A stretch of DNA of 10,639 nucleotides from CAYXGE01 sp964464435 (GCA_964464435.1 CAYXGE010000063.1:1-10639); one strand, 5' to 3'; numbered from the stretch's first letter, positions 1 to 7,243 are shown. Notes: a model not told the origin generated them from the sequence alone. Program-made: numbers and translations.

Positions 1-607
1 GCAAACTGACATTGCCTTTGCCTAAAAATCCCAAATTCATGGGGAAGGCTTCTGCAGCTTGCAACATTTTGTGAATATGCCAGGGCCCCGGTGTACATGT
101 CGTAGCAAACGTCCCCGTTGCGGGCCCCGTACCGCCACCCACCATGGTGGTCACGCCAGACATCAGCGCCTCTTCAATTTGTTGCGGGCAGATAAAGTGA
201 ATATGGGTATCAATACCACCTGCTGTGATAATCATGCCTTCACCCGCAATCACCTCAGTCCCCGCGCCAATCGCAATAGTCACCCCAGGTTGAATATCAG
301 GGTTACCCGCTTTGCCGATGGCAGAAATATACCCAGCTTTAATGCCAATATCCGCTTTAACGATGCCCCAATGGTCAATAATCAGCGCGTTGGTAATCAC
401 CGTATCTGCCACTTCAGCAGACACTTTCTGCCCTTGCCCCATACCATCACGAATGACCTTGCCACCGCCAAATTTAACTTCTTCGCCATAGATGGTGAAG
501 TCTTTTTCAACTTCTACCCAAAGCTCGGTATCTGCCAAGCGCACTTTATCGCCCACGGTCGGGCCGAACATTTCTGCGTAGGCTTGTTTGTCTAATTTAA
601 CGCTCAC
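1..607 (-). CDS. ureC: Urease subunit alpha (UreC), N-terminal 202 codons, cut by window edge
   Basis: Catalytic subunit of urease (urea + water to ammonia and carbamate, then CO2); cytoplasmic, nickel dependent. The visible part starts VSVKLDKQAYAEMFGPTVGD and carries the amidohydrolase nickel-ligand motif THIH at about residues 134-137, followed by FICPQQ and the GGGTGPATGT segment at about 157-166. The carbamylated lysine, the remaining nickel ligands and the catalytic histidine loop lie beyond the window. The start is chosen as GTG at 607-605: it gives the usual UreC N-terminus, and the GTG overlaps the ureB stop codon in a GTGA overlap (607-604), which suggests translational coupling. 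The gene is last in the ureDABC order; ureE, ureF and ureG would be expected to the left, outside the window. Base composition is noticeably more GC-rich than in the transporter genes. Identification is near certain; only completeness cannot be judged. Confidence 0.97.
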   Translation of the reverse strand, partial: MSVKLDKQAYAEMFGPTVGDKVRLADTELWVEVEKDFTIYGEEVKFGGGKVIRDGMGQGQKVSAEVADTVITNALIIDHWGIVKADIGIKAGYISAIGKAGNPDIQPGVTIAIGAGTEVIAGEGMIITAGGIDTHIHFICPQQIEEALMSGVTTMVGGGTGPATGTFATTCTPGPWHIHKMLQAAEAFPMNLGFLGKGNVSL

Positions 608-912
608 TTTAATGCTCCCATTACCTTGCCTGCGAAGCCATATACTTTTCTATCGCCCGCCAAAGCCACTAATTCAACGGTTCGCGTTTGCCCGGGTTCA
701 AAGCGCACCGCAGTGCCAGAGGCGATATTCAGTCTAAACCCGTAAGCGGCTTTTCTGTCAAAACTTAAGGCTTCATTGGTTTCAAAAAAATGATAGTGTG
801 AACCCACTTGAATCGGGCGGTCGCCTTTGTTTGACACATCGATTACCACGGTTGCACGATCAACGTTGAGTGCGATGTCGCCTTTGGCAATTTTCATTTC
901 ACCTGGAATCAT
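604..912 (-). CDS. ureB: Urease subunit beta (UreB)
   Basis: Small structural subunit of urease, which assembles with UreA and UreC into the (UreABC)3 trimer. It is 102 residues, the normal length for a free-standing beta subunit. It begins MIPGEM, and the diagnostic stretch GSHYHFFETN is at residues 37-46, followed by FDR and a C-terminal GFAGKVMG. The ATG at 912-910 follows an AGGAG ribosome site, and the ureA stop lies only 8 bases upstream. The stop codon overlaps the ureC GTG start. UreA and UreB are separate genes here, as in most proteobacteria, not fused as in Helicobacter. Nothing is missing or odd. Confidence 0.98.
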   Translation of the reverse strand: MIPGEMKIAKGDIALNVDRATVVIDVSNKGDRPIQVGSHYHFFETNEALSFDRKAAYGFRLNIASGTAVRFEPGQTRTVELVALAGDRKVYGFAGKVMGALK

Positions 913-920
913 ATTTACTC

Positions 921-1223
921 CTACGGGATAGGATGATGAACTGTAACGAGCTTAGTCCCATCGGGGAAAGTTGCTTCAATCTGAATATCTGGAATCATCT
1001 CCGCAATGCCCTCCATCACATCTTCTCGCGTAAGCAAGGTCGCGCCATAACTCATGAGTTCAGCGACGGTTTTACCATCCCGCGCGCCTTCCATAATTGC
1101 AGCGGAAATAAAGGCAATCGCTTCTGGATAGTTCAGCTTTAAACCACGCGCTTTACGACGCTCAGCCAATAAGGCGGCAGTAAAGATGAGGAGTTTGTCT
1201 TTTTCTCTTGGGGTCAATTCCAT
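921..1223 (-). CDS. ureA: Urease subunit gamma (UreA)
   Basis: Smallest structural subunit of urease. It is 100 residues, the family's standard length. It starts MELTPREKDKLLIF and has the conserved central block NYPEAIAFISAAIMEGARDG (residues 31-50), then TVAELM and the C-terminal VMEGIAEMIPDIQIEATFPDGT region. The ATG is at 1223-1221. The nearest purine-rich site (GGTGAG) is about 11 bases upstream, weaker than the AGGAG boxes elsewhere in the operon. It sits 29 bases after the ureD stop, and the gap contains a run of seven T residues in the sense strand. The gene is co-oriented with ureB and ureC and probably co-transcribed with them. Confidence 0.98.
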   Translation of the reverse strand: MELTPREKDKLLIFTAALLAERRKARGLKLNYPEAIAFISAAIMEGARDGKTVAELMSYGATLLTREDVMEGIAEMIPDIQIEATFPDGTKLVTVHHPIP

Positions 1224-1252
1224 AGATTATGCTCACCAAAAAAAGTCTATTG

Positions 1253-2143
1253 TTATGTGTTCCAAATACGTGGTCTTATGAATTCACGCCCCGCATACCA
1301 AGGCCGTAAAATTTGCCAAATCGCTTCAAAATATTGTCTTGCACATTGTGCAGATTGGCCTATATAGCGTGCTGCAAATATTTCAGGCAAAGCAGTCAAA
1401 CCGTATTTTGCTTGTAGGTCTAGTGCCAACTTAGGTTGAATTGCTCTACAAGCCACTAATACACTAGCAGGCACTGCGCCTGCTGCAACTATAAAAACTG
1501 CTGACACTGCATTACCATGCAAGCCCACTATCGACTCAATTAGCACATGTTCTGGCTTTAAGCAGGTGCGCTCATTCCAAATGAGCGTTTGTTCTCGCCG
1601 AATGCTTAAGGCTTGGTGCAAGTGACCTGTTTGCCAACGCTCATCTTGCGCTTGCCGACCAAAACACAATATCTCCCAGCCAACATATTTGGCATCTGCG
1701 GCTAAGTTCACATCAGCACTAAACTTAACTTGTGCCCCATCAAATAAAATATTCTCTTGAGGTAACCACTCAAAACAAGCCGCATGTTCAACATTAAACT
1801 GTAAATGCTGACTTGCCTTATTACCATTGGCTTTATACCACTTACCCGCACCAGGGGTTGTCAGTAATGCATGGCTGTTTTCTTTGAGTGTTACATTAAG
1901 CGTTAATTCATCACCACCAGCCACACCCCCCGGGGGATGAACAATGACACCGTGGCAGACTTGCTCTCCTTCGGGATGCAAAGATTTTTGCAACACCAAG
2001 GGGCCAACATGCAAGTTCTTAGCTAAATAAGTACGCTCATTTTTATTTACAAAATCTAAATTTAAACAAGCTTGCCAGCGCTTAGCATCTTTCTGGCCGA
2101 GCGCTGGTAGGCTTTTATTTAATGTTGCTGCAGGGTCATCCAT
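1253..2143 (-). CDS. ureD: Urease accessory protein UreD (UreH)
   Basis: UreD binds apo-urease and, with UreF and UreG, forms the complex that carbamylates the active-site lysine and inserts nickel; it acts in the cytoplasm. About 296 residues, normal for the family. Diagnostic motifs in order are GPLVLQKSLHPEG (48-60), HPPGGVAGGD (70-79), TTPGAGKWYK (96-105) and EWLPQENILFDGA (126-138). The start is uncertain: GTG at 2146 and ATG at 2143 are adjacent, and the GGAG upstream is only 2 bases from that ATG, closer than usual. A further out-of-frame ATG-ATG pair lies just upstream. The gene precedes ureA, the standard ureDABC order. It is separated from urtE by about 50 bases that are almost filled by a stem-loop. 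Its composition resembles the urt genes more than ureABC. Confidence 0.95.
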   Translation of the reverse strand: MDDPAATLNKSLPALGQKDAKRWQACLNLDFVNKNERTYLAKNLHVGPLVLQKSLHPEGEQVCHGVIVHPPGGVAGGDELTLNVTLKENSHALLTTPGAGKWYKANGNKASQHLQFNVEHAACFEWLPQENILFDGAQVKFSADVNLAADAKYVGWEILCFGRQAQDERWQTGHLHQALSIRREQTLIWNERTCLKPEHVLIESIVGLHGNAVSAVFIVAAGAVPASVLVACRAIQPKLALDLQAKYGLTALPEIFAARYIGQSAQCARQYFEAIWQILRPWYAGREFIRPRIWNT

Positions 2144-2159
2144 CACTCCATCATGCCAT

Positions 2160-2197
2160 AAAATATTTGCTTAAAACTTCATTAAGCAGAATATTTT
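2160..2197 (-). terminator. Strong stem-loop in the urtE-ureD junction, candidate attenuator or partial terminator
   Basis: Inverted repeat whose arms are 2160-2174 and 2182-2197: 8 pairs (AAAATATT/AATATTTT) plus 7 pairs (TGCTTAA/TTAAGCA), with one bulged base at 2189 and a 7-base loop. As minus-strand RNA it begins on the last base of the urtE stop codon, and its 3' arm ends in UUUU. Pairing was checked base by base. The stem is AU-rich, with only two G-C pairs, and no U-run continues past the arm, so full termination is doubtful. Partial read-through, RNA processing or protection of the urt mRNA 3' end are equally possible. It lies exactly where the transporter genes end and the urease genes begin. 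Confidence 0.55.
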
Positions 2198-2886
2198 TAT
2201 ACAGACAAATAGCCTTTGATTTTTGCAGCATCTACATTATCGCGGGTATCTTCGTGAATAAATTTACCTTTATCAATCACAATAATGCGATCAGCTACTT
2301 CCATAGTAAAACTGAGCACCTGTTCAGATACGATAATGGTGATTTCACGCATTTTACGAATTTCGTTTAGCACTTTGGCAATATCTTTAATGATAGATGG
2401 CTGAATACCCTCGGTAGGTTCATCTAGCAACAACACTTTAGGATTGGTGACAAGCGCACGCGCAATCGCCAATTGTTGTTGCTGGCCACCTGAAAGGTTA
2501 CCTCCTTTACGTTTACGCATTTCCCAAAGCACAGGGAATAATGCATAAATATCTTCAGGAATTTCACGTGTTTTAGACTTTTCTAAACCGGTCTCAATGT
2601 TTTCTTGTACTGTCATGCTGGGAAAAATCCAACGGCCTTGTGGCACATAGGCAAGGCCTTTATGCACACGTTGATAGCCATCAGCACCAATTAAGCTTTC
2701 GCCATCCACCGTAGCTTTGGTGGCTTTGCTTGGCAAAATTCCCATCAGCGATTTAAACAAGGTGGTTTTACCCATACCATTACGTCCCATAATCGCAAGT
2801 GTTTCATTCTTATGGGCAGTAAAATTAAGGCCATGTATCACTTGGCTTTGGCCATAACTTACTTGCAGATTTTCTATTTCAAACAT
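2197..2886 (-). CDS. urtE: Urea/amide ABC transporter ATP-binding protein UrtE
   Basis: Second of the two cytoplasmic ATPases driving the urea-type (branched-chain amino acid superfamily) importer; LivF-like. It is 229 residues, normal length. Walker A GRNGMGKTT is at 34-42, the Q-loop region VPQGRWIFPS at 81-90, the ABC signature LSGGQ at 131-135 and Walker B LLLDEP at 152-157. The switch position carries SEQ (187-189) rather than histidine; LivF-type ATPases usually have a similar EQ here, so this is a family trait and not a defect. The ATG at 2886 follows a GGAG box lying next to the urtD stop, 11 bases upstream, so the pair is probably coupled. It forms the nucleotide-binding pair with UrtD. 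The choice of UrtE over a generic LivF rests on neighbouring urease and UrtD. Confidence 0.95.
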   Translation of the reverse strand: MFEIENLQVSYGQSQVIHGLNFTAHKNETLAIMGRNGMGKTTLFKSLMGILPSKATKATVDGESLIGADGYQRVHKGLAYVPQGRWIFPSMTVQENIETGLEKSKTREIPEDIYALFPVLWEMRKRKGGNLSGGQQQQLAIARALVTNPKVLLLDEPTEGIQPSIIKDIAKVLNEIRKMREITIIVSEQVLSFTMEVADRIIVIDKGKFIHEDTRDNVDAAKIKGYLSV

Positions 2887-2897
2887 ATCAAGTCTCC

Positions 2898-3641
2898 TTA
2901 ATGGCCCAAATAAACTTCAATAACCTCTTCATTGGCTTGCACTTGGTCCATTGAACCTTCGGCAAGTATTTTTCCTTGGTGTAATACAGTAACTTTATCT
3001 GCAATTTTCTTTACAAACTCCATATCATGTTCAATCACCAATACAGAGCGGTTACTACTAATCTTGTTAAGTAATTCGGCTGTTTGATCTCGTTCCTTGG
3101 CACTCATGCCTGCTACTGGCTCATCTAGCATCAATAATTCAGGTTCTTGCATCAACAACATGCCTATTTCTAACCATTGCTTTTGACCATGGCTGAGTAA
3201 AGCAGCCTCCTTGTCTAGCATGTCAGTGAGCATAATTTCAGCTGCAATCTTAAGCACCTGTGACTCAACTTCAGCCGTGCGTTTGAAGGTTAAACTGCCA
3301 AATACACCGCGCCCTTTTGGGTAAGAAACCTCTAAATTTTGATAAACCGTTAAATTTTCATAAATAGAAGGTGTTTGAAATTTACGCCCCACGCCTTCAC
3401 GCACAATTTCGTGTTCTGCAAGTTTAGTCAATTCTTTGTTCATGAACTTGATTGAACCAGAAGTCGATTTGGTTTTACCGCAAATTAAGTCTAGCACTGT
3501 GGTTTTGCCAGCACCATTTGGGCCAATCACCACACGTAACTCATTTTTATCAATATACATGGTGAGATTATCAACCGCTTTAAAGCCATCAAATGAAACG
3601 GTTAAATCTTCTATTGCGAGGACAAAGTCTGTATTACTCAT
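2898..3641 (-). CDS. urtD: Urea/amide ABC transporter ATP-binding protein UrtD
   Basis: Cytoplasmic ATPase of the urea importer, LivG-like; 247 residues, normal length. Walker A GPNGAGKTT is at 40-48, the Q-loop region GRKFQTPSIYENLTV at 85-99, the signature LSHGQ at 149-153 followed by the UrtD-typical KQWLEIGMLL, Walker B LLMLDEP at 169-175 and the switch histidine in EHDM at 204-207. All catalytic motifs are intact. The ATG at 3641 overlaps the urtC stop in an ATGA overlap (3641-3638), with AAGGAG seven bases upstream inside the end of urtC, so translation is probably coupled to urtC. The LSHGQKQWLEIGMLL stretch is what separates UrtD from the branched-chain amino acid LivG proteins. Confidence 0.96.
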   Translation of the reverse strand: MSNTDFVLAIEDLTVSFDGFKAVDNLTMYIDKNELRVVIGPNGAGKTTVLDLICGKTKSTSGSIKFMNKELTKLAEHEIVREGVGRKFQTPSIYENLTVYQNLEVSYPKGRGVFGSLTFKRTAEVESQVLKIAAEIMLTDMLDKEAALLSHGQKQWLEIGMLLMQEPELLMLDEPVAGMSAKERDQTAELLNKISSNRSVLVIEHDMEFVKKIADKVTVLHQGKILAEGSMDQVQANEEVIEVYLGH

Positions 3642-4861
3642 GCTTTTGCTCCTTTAATGTTAACCACTTCAGCACTATCTTTGGATTTTGTGACATCAGC
3701 CTTTTCAGACACTTTAGTAGTACTGCTCAATGTGTTATCAACATCTGCTGTATTGTTAAACCATTTATTTAGAAAATTGAATTTCTTGGAATACTTATTC
3801 CATAAACCAGCCAACCCATCTGGGAAGAACATTACTACCGCAATAAACATGCCGCCCATGATAAATAGCCATAATTCAGGATAACTTTCTGAGAAGAATG
3901 TTTTGCCAAAGTTGACTAGCAATGTGCCGTAAACGGCGCCGATTAGGGAAATGCGACCGCCTACTGCGCAAAAAATTACCATTTCAATGGATGGCACAAT
4001 ACCGACAAACGAGGGGGACATAAAGCCAACTTGCAAGGTAAACATGGCACCACCTATTGCAGACATCATGGCAGCGATACAGAAGATAAAGATTTTAAAG
4101 TTGGAAACATCATAGCCTGAAAAACGTACACGCTCTTCTTTATCGCGCATAGCTAACAGCAACATACCAAACTTGCTACTTAAAATGTATTTTGATAAGA
4201 AAATACTACCAAATAACAAAATACCATTGGCAAAATATAGGATGTATTTCGCTGTATCAGTCCGAGTATCCCAACCCAGTACTGTTTTTAAATCGGTCAT
4301 GCCATTCACGCCACCTGTATAACCTTGTTGCCCGACAATTAATATGCTCAAAATAAGAGCAATGGCTTGCGTAATGATAGAGAAGTAAACACCGCCCACA
4401 CGACGCTTAAACATAGCGTAACCAATAATATAGGCGAACAATGCAGGTATCGTCAGTATGGCAAAGATGGTAAAAGGTAAGCTTTTGAACGGCTCCCAAA
4501 ACCATGGCAATGCAGTCAGTTGATTCCAATCCATAAAGTCTGGAATACCAGGTGTGGTTTGAATTTTAGTGGTAATAGGGTCTGAAGCTTCTAACTTCAT
4601 GAACATCGCCATGGCATAACCACCTAAACCAAAAAAGATACCTTGGCCTAAACTTAAAATACCCCCCTTACCCCATAACAACACCAAACTTACCGCCACA
4701 AAAGCGTATGTCAGATATTTACCTATCAGATTTAACCTAAATATATCAACAGTTAGTGGGAACACAACAAAAATTACAGCAGCGAGTACCGCCAAACCTA
4801 TCGCGCCTTGCTTACCACCAATAATGTCGCTTGAAACAATCTTACTTAACATGGCGTTCAT
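3638..4861 (-). CDS. urtC: Urea/amide ABC transporter permease UrtC
   Basis: One of the two inner-membrane permeases of the importer, LivM-like; 407 residues. Hydrophobic spans include about 20-40, 48-64, 130-150, 159-177, 206-227, 257-280 and 328-347. Family blocks are ILSLGQGIFFGLGGYAMA (68-85), the cytoplasmic coupling-loop segment AMRDKEERVRFSGYDV (237-252) and AVGGRISLIGAVYG (299-312). After FPDGLAGLW (346-354) comes a hydrophilic tail of about 50 residues rich in Lys, Ser, Thr, Asp and Val, which looks disordered and longer than the core fold needs. The ATG at 4861 follows AGGAG at 7 bases; an internal Met4 is an alternative. It is 75 bases downstream of urtB with a stem-loop between them, and overlaps urtD by 4 bases. 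It corresponds by position to one of the FmdDEF amide/urea transport proteins of Methylophilus. Confidence 0.95.
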   Translation of the reverse strand: MNAMLSKIVSSDIIGGKQGAIGLAVLAAVIFVVFPLTVDIFRLNLIGKYLTYAFVAVSLVLLWGKGGILSLGQGIFFGLGGYAMAMFMKLEASDPITTKIQTTPGIPDFMDWNQLTALPWFWEPFKSLPFTIFAILTIPALFAYIIGYAMFKRRVGGVYFSIITQAIALILSILIVGQQGYTGGVNGMTDLKTVLGWDTRTDTAKYILYFANGILLFGSIFLSKYILSSKFGMLLLAMRDKEERVRFSGYDVSNFKIFIFCIAAMMSAIGGAMFTLQVGFMSPSFVGIVPSIEMVIFCAVGGRISLIGAVYGTLLVNFGKTFFSESYPELWLFIMGGMFIAVVMFFPDGLAGLWNKYSKKFNFLNKWFNNTADVDNTLSSTTKVSEKADVTKSKDSAEVVNIKGAKA

Positions 4862-4891
4862 GAAAGTTCTCCTAAATTAAATCCGTTTTAC

Positions 4892-4922
4892 AAAACCTAT
4901 GTATCATCAATACATAGGTCTT
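4892..4922 (-). other. Stem-loop between urtB and urtC
   Basis: Perfect 9-bp inverted repeat ACCTATGTA/TACATAGGT (4895-4903 and 4911-4919) with a 7-base loop. In minus-strand RNA it extends to 12 pairs (arms 4892-4903 and 4911-4922) through one G-U wobble and two A-U pairs. It fills the middle of the 75-base gap between the urtB stop and the urtC ribosome site. There is no clear U-run after the arm, so it is better viewed as an RNA-stability or processing hairpin, or a protein-binding palindrome, than a terminator. The pairing is seen directly; the role is inference. Confidence 0.5.
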
Positions 4923-4936
4923 AATAATGCGCTCAA

Positions 4937-5854
4937 TTATTTACGTAGTTTTGATGCAAACAAGCCCTCTGGCTTCATCATCAAAATAGCCACAATCACC
5001 AATAGCGTTGATACTTTACCCATCGAACTGGTCATAAAGAACTGCAACACTGACTGCGCTTGGGCAATACCAAAAGCTGAGGCGATAGTGCCGATTAAAC
5101 TACCTGCACCGCCAAACACCACCACCATAAAGCTATCTACAATGTAGAGTGTGCCAGTAGTTGGGCCAGTAGAGGCAATAGTGGTAAACGCCGCACCCGC
5201 GATACCCGCAATACCGCAACCTAATGCAAAGGTCATCCTATCAACCTTAGCCGTATTAATACCCACAGCGCCTGCCATGGTACGGTTTTGCACGGTGGCA
5301 CGTACACGTAAGCCCCAACGTGATTTATACATAAATAGGTATACCGCAGCAGTCACTAACAAAGCTAATACCATGACAAATACCCCGTTAATTGGAATAT
5401 CAATGTCAGGCGTGGGTTTGAACGAGCCCAACATCCAATCTGGCAAATCAGCACTCACTTCTTTTGCCCCAAATGAGGAACGGAATGACTGTTGCATGAC
5501 TAAACTAAGACCCCATGTTGCTAATAAGGTATCTAGGGGTCGCCTGTAAAGATGCCGTATCATAATAAATTCAACAAAATAACCTAATGCAAAGGCTAAG
5601 ATGAATGCCAAGAGTATGGCAAAGACAAAGTAATAATTGGCAAAACCATAGGTAGTTGCCACTTTCGACAACATCACCGTGGTGTAAGCACCAATCGTCA
5701 TAAACTCACCGTGGGCCATGTTAATTACACCCATTTGCCCGAAAATAATGGCTAAGCCAAGCGCCATAAGAAGCAGCACAGTAAACATACTCAGGCCAGA
5801 AAAACCCTGCATTACCATAATATTGCCTAAATCTGCCATTGAATAACCAAACAT
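4937..5854 (-). CDS. urtB: Urea/amide ABC transporter permease UrtB
   Basis: Inner-membrane permease of the importer, LivH-like; 305 residues. Conserved blocks are GLAIIFGQMGVINMAHGEFM (33-52), the coupling-loop region RATVQNRTMAGAVGIN (185-200), VVVFGGAGSLIGT (244-256) and a C-terminal KPEGLF (294-299). Hydrophobic spans run through about 22-40, 75-97, 157-175, 207-228, 241-263 and 281-293. It is the short form of UrtB, without the long N-terminal extra domain carried by some proteobacterial urea permeases. The ATG at 5854 follows a near-perfect AGGAGG at 5 bases. The gene is separated from urtA by 97 bases that hold a stem-loop, and from urtC by 75 bases with another. It pairs with UrtC to form the translocation channel. 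Confidence 0.95.
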   Translation of the reverse strand: MFGYSMADLGNIMVMQGFSGLSMFTVLLLMALGLAIIFGQMGVINMAHGEFMTIGAYTTVMLSKVATTYGFANYYFVFAILLAFILAFALGYFVEFIMIRHLYRRPLDTLLATWGLSLVMQQSFRSSFGAKEVSADLPDWMLGSFKPTPDIDIPINGVFVMVLALLVTAAVYLFMYKSRWGLRVRATVQNRTMAGAVGINTAKVDRMTFALGCGIAGIAGAAFTTIASTGPTTGTLYIVDSFMVVVFGGAGSLIGTIASAFGIAQAQSVLQFFMTSSMGKVSTLLVIVAILMMKPEGLFASKLRK

Positions 5855-5879
5855 ACCGGCCTCCTACTTAATTGTTACT

Positions 5880-5929
5880 AAAAAACTTCAGACTTACAGA
5901 AGATGCGGCTAGCCTTTCGGCTGCCGCAT
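5880..5929 (-). terminator. Stem-loop with GAAA tetraloop between urtA and urtB, candidate attenuator
   Basis: In minus-strand RNA, arms AUGCGGC/GCCGCAU (5923-5929 and 5903-5909) enclose AGCC/GGCU (5919-5922 and 5911-5914) with a GAAA tetraloop (5915-5918) and one bulged A (5910). That is 11 pairs, mostly G-C, with a GNRA loop. It is followed by a weaker 4-bp hairpin (5899-5902 with 5886-5889) that leads directly into six U residues (5885-5880). The structure begins 22 bases after the urtA stop. It fits a partial terminator or an mRNA-stabilising hairpin that keeps the binding protein more abundant than the permeases. Pairing is seen in the sequence; strength and role are not measured. Confidence 0.6.
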
Positions 5930-5951
5930 ATTGAACTAAACTACTAGACTA

Positions 5952-7196
5952 TTATTGGTAGCCTTTTGGAAACGGATCTGGTTTGATGTAGCCAGATGTA
6001 TAAACCACTTTTGCCTGACCATCTTTACCCCATTGACCAATACGCAATTTAGTTGTTAAGTGATGGTTTGCTTCGACAGTGACCGCACCTTCTGGTGCAT
6101 CTTTAAACACATAGCCTGGTAATGCGGCTTGTACTTTATCGACATCAAAGCTACCAGCACGCTCTACACCTGCTTTCCATAGCCATGGGCCAAGATATGC
6201 CGCTTGTGTCACATCACCAATCACGGATTTTTCACCCCAACGTTTTTTGAATGCTGCTACAAACTTCTTGTTTTCAGGATTATCTTGAGATTGGAAATAT
6301 TTCATCGCTGAGTAGAAACCAGCTAAGTTTTCGCCACCAATGCCTAATACTTCATCTTCAGTCACTGAAATGGTTAACATGGTTTGTTTGGTTGAATTTA
6401 AACCAGCCGCATTAAGCTGCTTAAACCATGCTACGTTACTACCACCTACAACAGCCGCGTAAATCACGTCAGGTTTTTTAAGTTTGATTTTGTTAATTAC
6501 AGAACCAAATTGCGTATCACCTAAAGCGATGTACTCTTCACCAACCACTGTACCTTTAAGTACTTTTTCAATGTGTTTACGTGCAATTTTCATTGAAGTA
6601 CGAGGCCAGATGTAGTCAGAACCAATTAAATAGAATGATTTAGCTTTTTTCTCTTTTGCAATCCAATCTAAACCTGCAAGAATTTGTTGTGTTGCTTCTT
6701 GGCCAGTGTAGAACACGTTTTTAGATTGCTCTAAACCTTCATAGAATGTTGGGTAGAACAATAAGCCATTTTCTTTCTCAAATACTGGCAAAGCCGCTTT
6801 ACGAGAAGCTGATGTCCAGCAACCCATGACTGCAGCAACTTTGTCTGATGCCAATAGTTTTTTAGATTTTTCAGCAAACGTAGGCCAATCTGATGCGCCG
6901 TCTTCTTGAATCACTTTAATTTTGCGACCCAAAACACCACCCATAGCATTAATTTGCTCAATCGCTAATTTTTCAGCTTGAATAGAACCTGTTTCACTAA
7001 TCGCCATCGTGCCAGTGGCTGAGTGCAAAATACCTACTGTTACTTCTGTGTCAGTTACGGCTAAACCAGTAGTATTTACTTTAGCAGTTGGATAATCTGC
7101 TGCTAATGCATGGCTAGAAATAATGCCAGCTGCTAACAGAGCGCCTGCTAGCGCACCGCCAGCTTTTATAAAGCTACGTCTATTTAAGGTACTCAT
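5952..7196 (-). CDS. urtA: Urea/short-chain amide substrate-binding protein UrtA (FmdD-type)
   Basis: Periplasmic solute-binding protein of the importer, type I fold like LivJ and AmiC; 414 residues, normal for UrtA. Residues 5-11 NRRSFIK form a twin-arginine motif, then a hydrophobic core AGGALAGALLAAGII and a likely cleavage after ALA at about 30-32, so export by Tat is likely, as in many UrtA proteins. The mature part has the urea-binding-family blocks VTVGILHSATGTMAISE, GCWTSASRKAALPVFE and FYPTFYEGLEQSKNVFYTGQ. The ATG at 7196 follows AGGAG at 8 bases, preceded by a very T-rich leader. It is the first transporter gene, directly after fmdB. In Methylophilus the matching protein (FmdD) serves both amides and urea, so specificity here could be either or both. 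Confidence 0.95.
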   Translation of the reverse strand: MSTLNRRSFIKAGGALAGALLAAGIISSHALAADYPTAKVNTTGLAVTDTEVTVGILHSATGTMAISETGSIQAEKLAIEQINAMGGVLGRKIKVIQEDGASDWPTFAEKSKKLLASDKVAAVMGCWTSASRKAALPVFEKENGLLFYPTFYEGLEQSKNVFYTGQEATQQILAGLDWIAKEKKAKSFYLIGSDYIWPRTSMKIARKHIEKVLKGTVVGEEYIALGDTQFGSVINKIKLKKPDVIYAAVVGGSNVAWFKQLNAAGLNSTKQTMLTISVTEDEVLGIGGENLAGFYSAMKYFQSQDNPENKKFVAAFKKRWGEKSVIGDVTQAAYLGPWLWKAGVERAGSFDVDKVQAALPGYVFKDAPEGAVTVEANHHLTTKLRIGQWGKDGQAKVVYTSGYIKPDPFPKGYQ

Positions 7197-7243
7197 TGCT
7201 GTGTCTCCTAATCAAAAAAATAAAAAAATAAACAACTAAAAAA

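Noticed and set aside
59..595. 178-codon open frame on the plus strand opposite ureC
   Set aside because: Antisense shadow of a strongly recognised UreC; the translation is Arg/His/Asn-rich with no family resemblance.
2755..2800. Whether the missing switch histidine in UrtE marks a dead ATPase
   Set aside because: LivF-type ATPases normally carry an EQ at this place; Walker A, signature and Walker B are intact.
5151..5549. 132-codon open frame on the plus strand opposite urtB
   Set aside because: Antisense to a clear permease; its Ala/Pro/Val-rich composition comes from the complement of membrane-segment codons.
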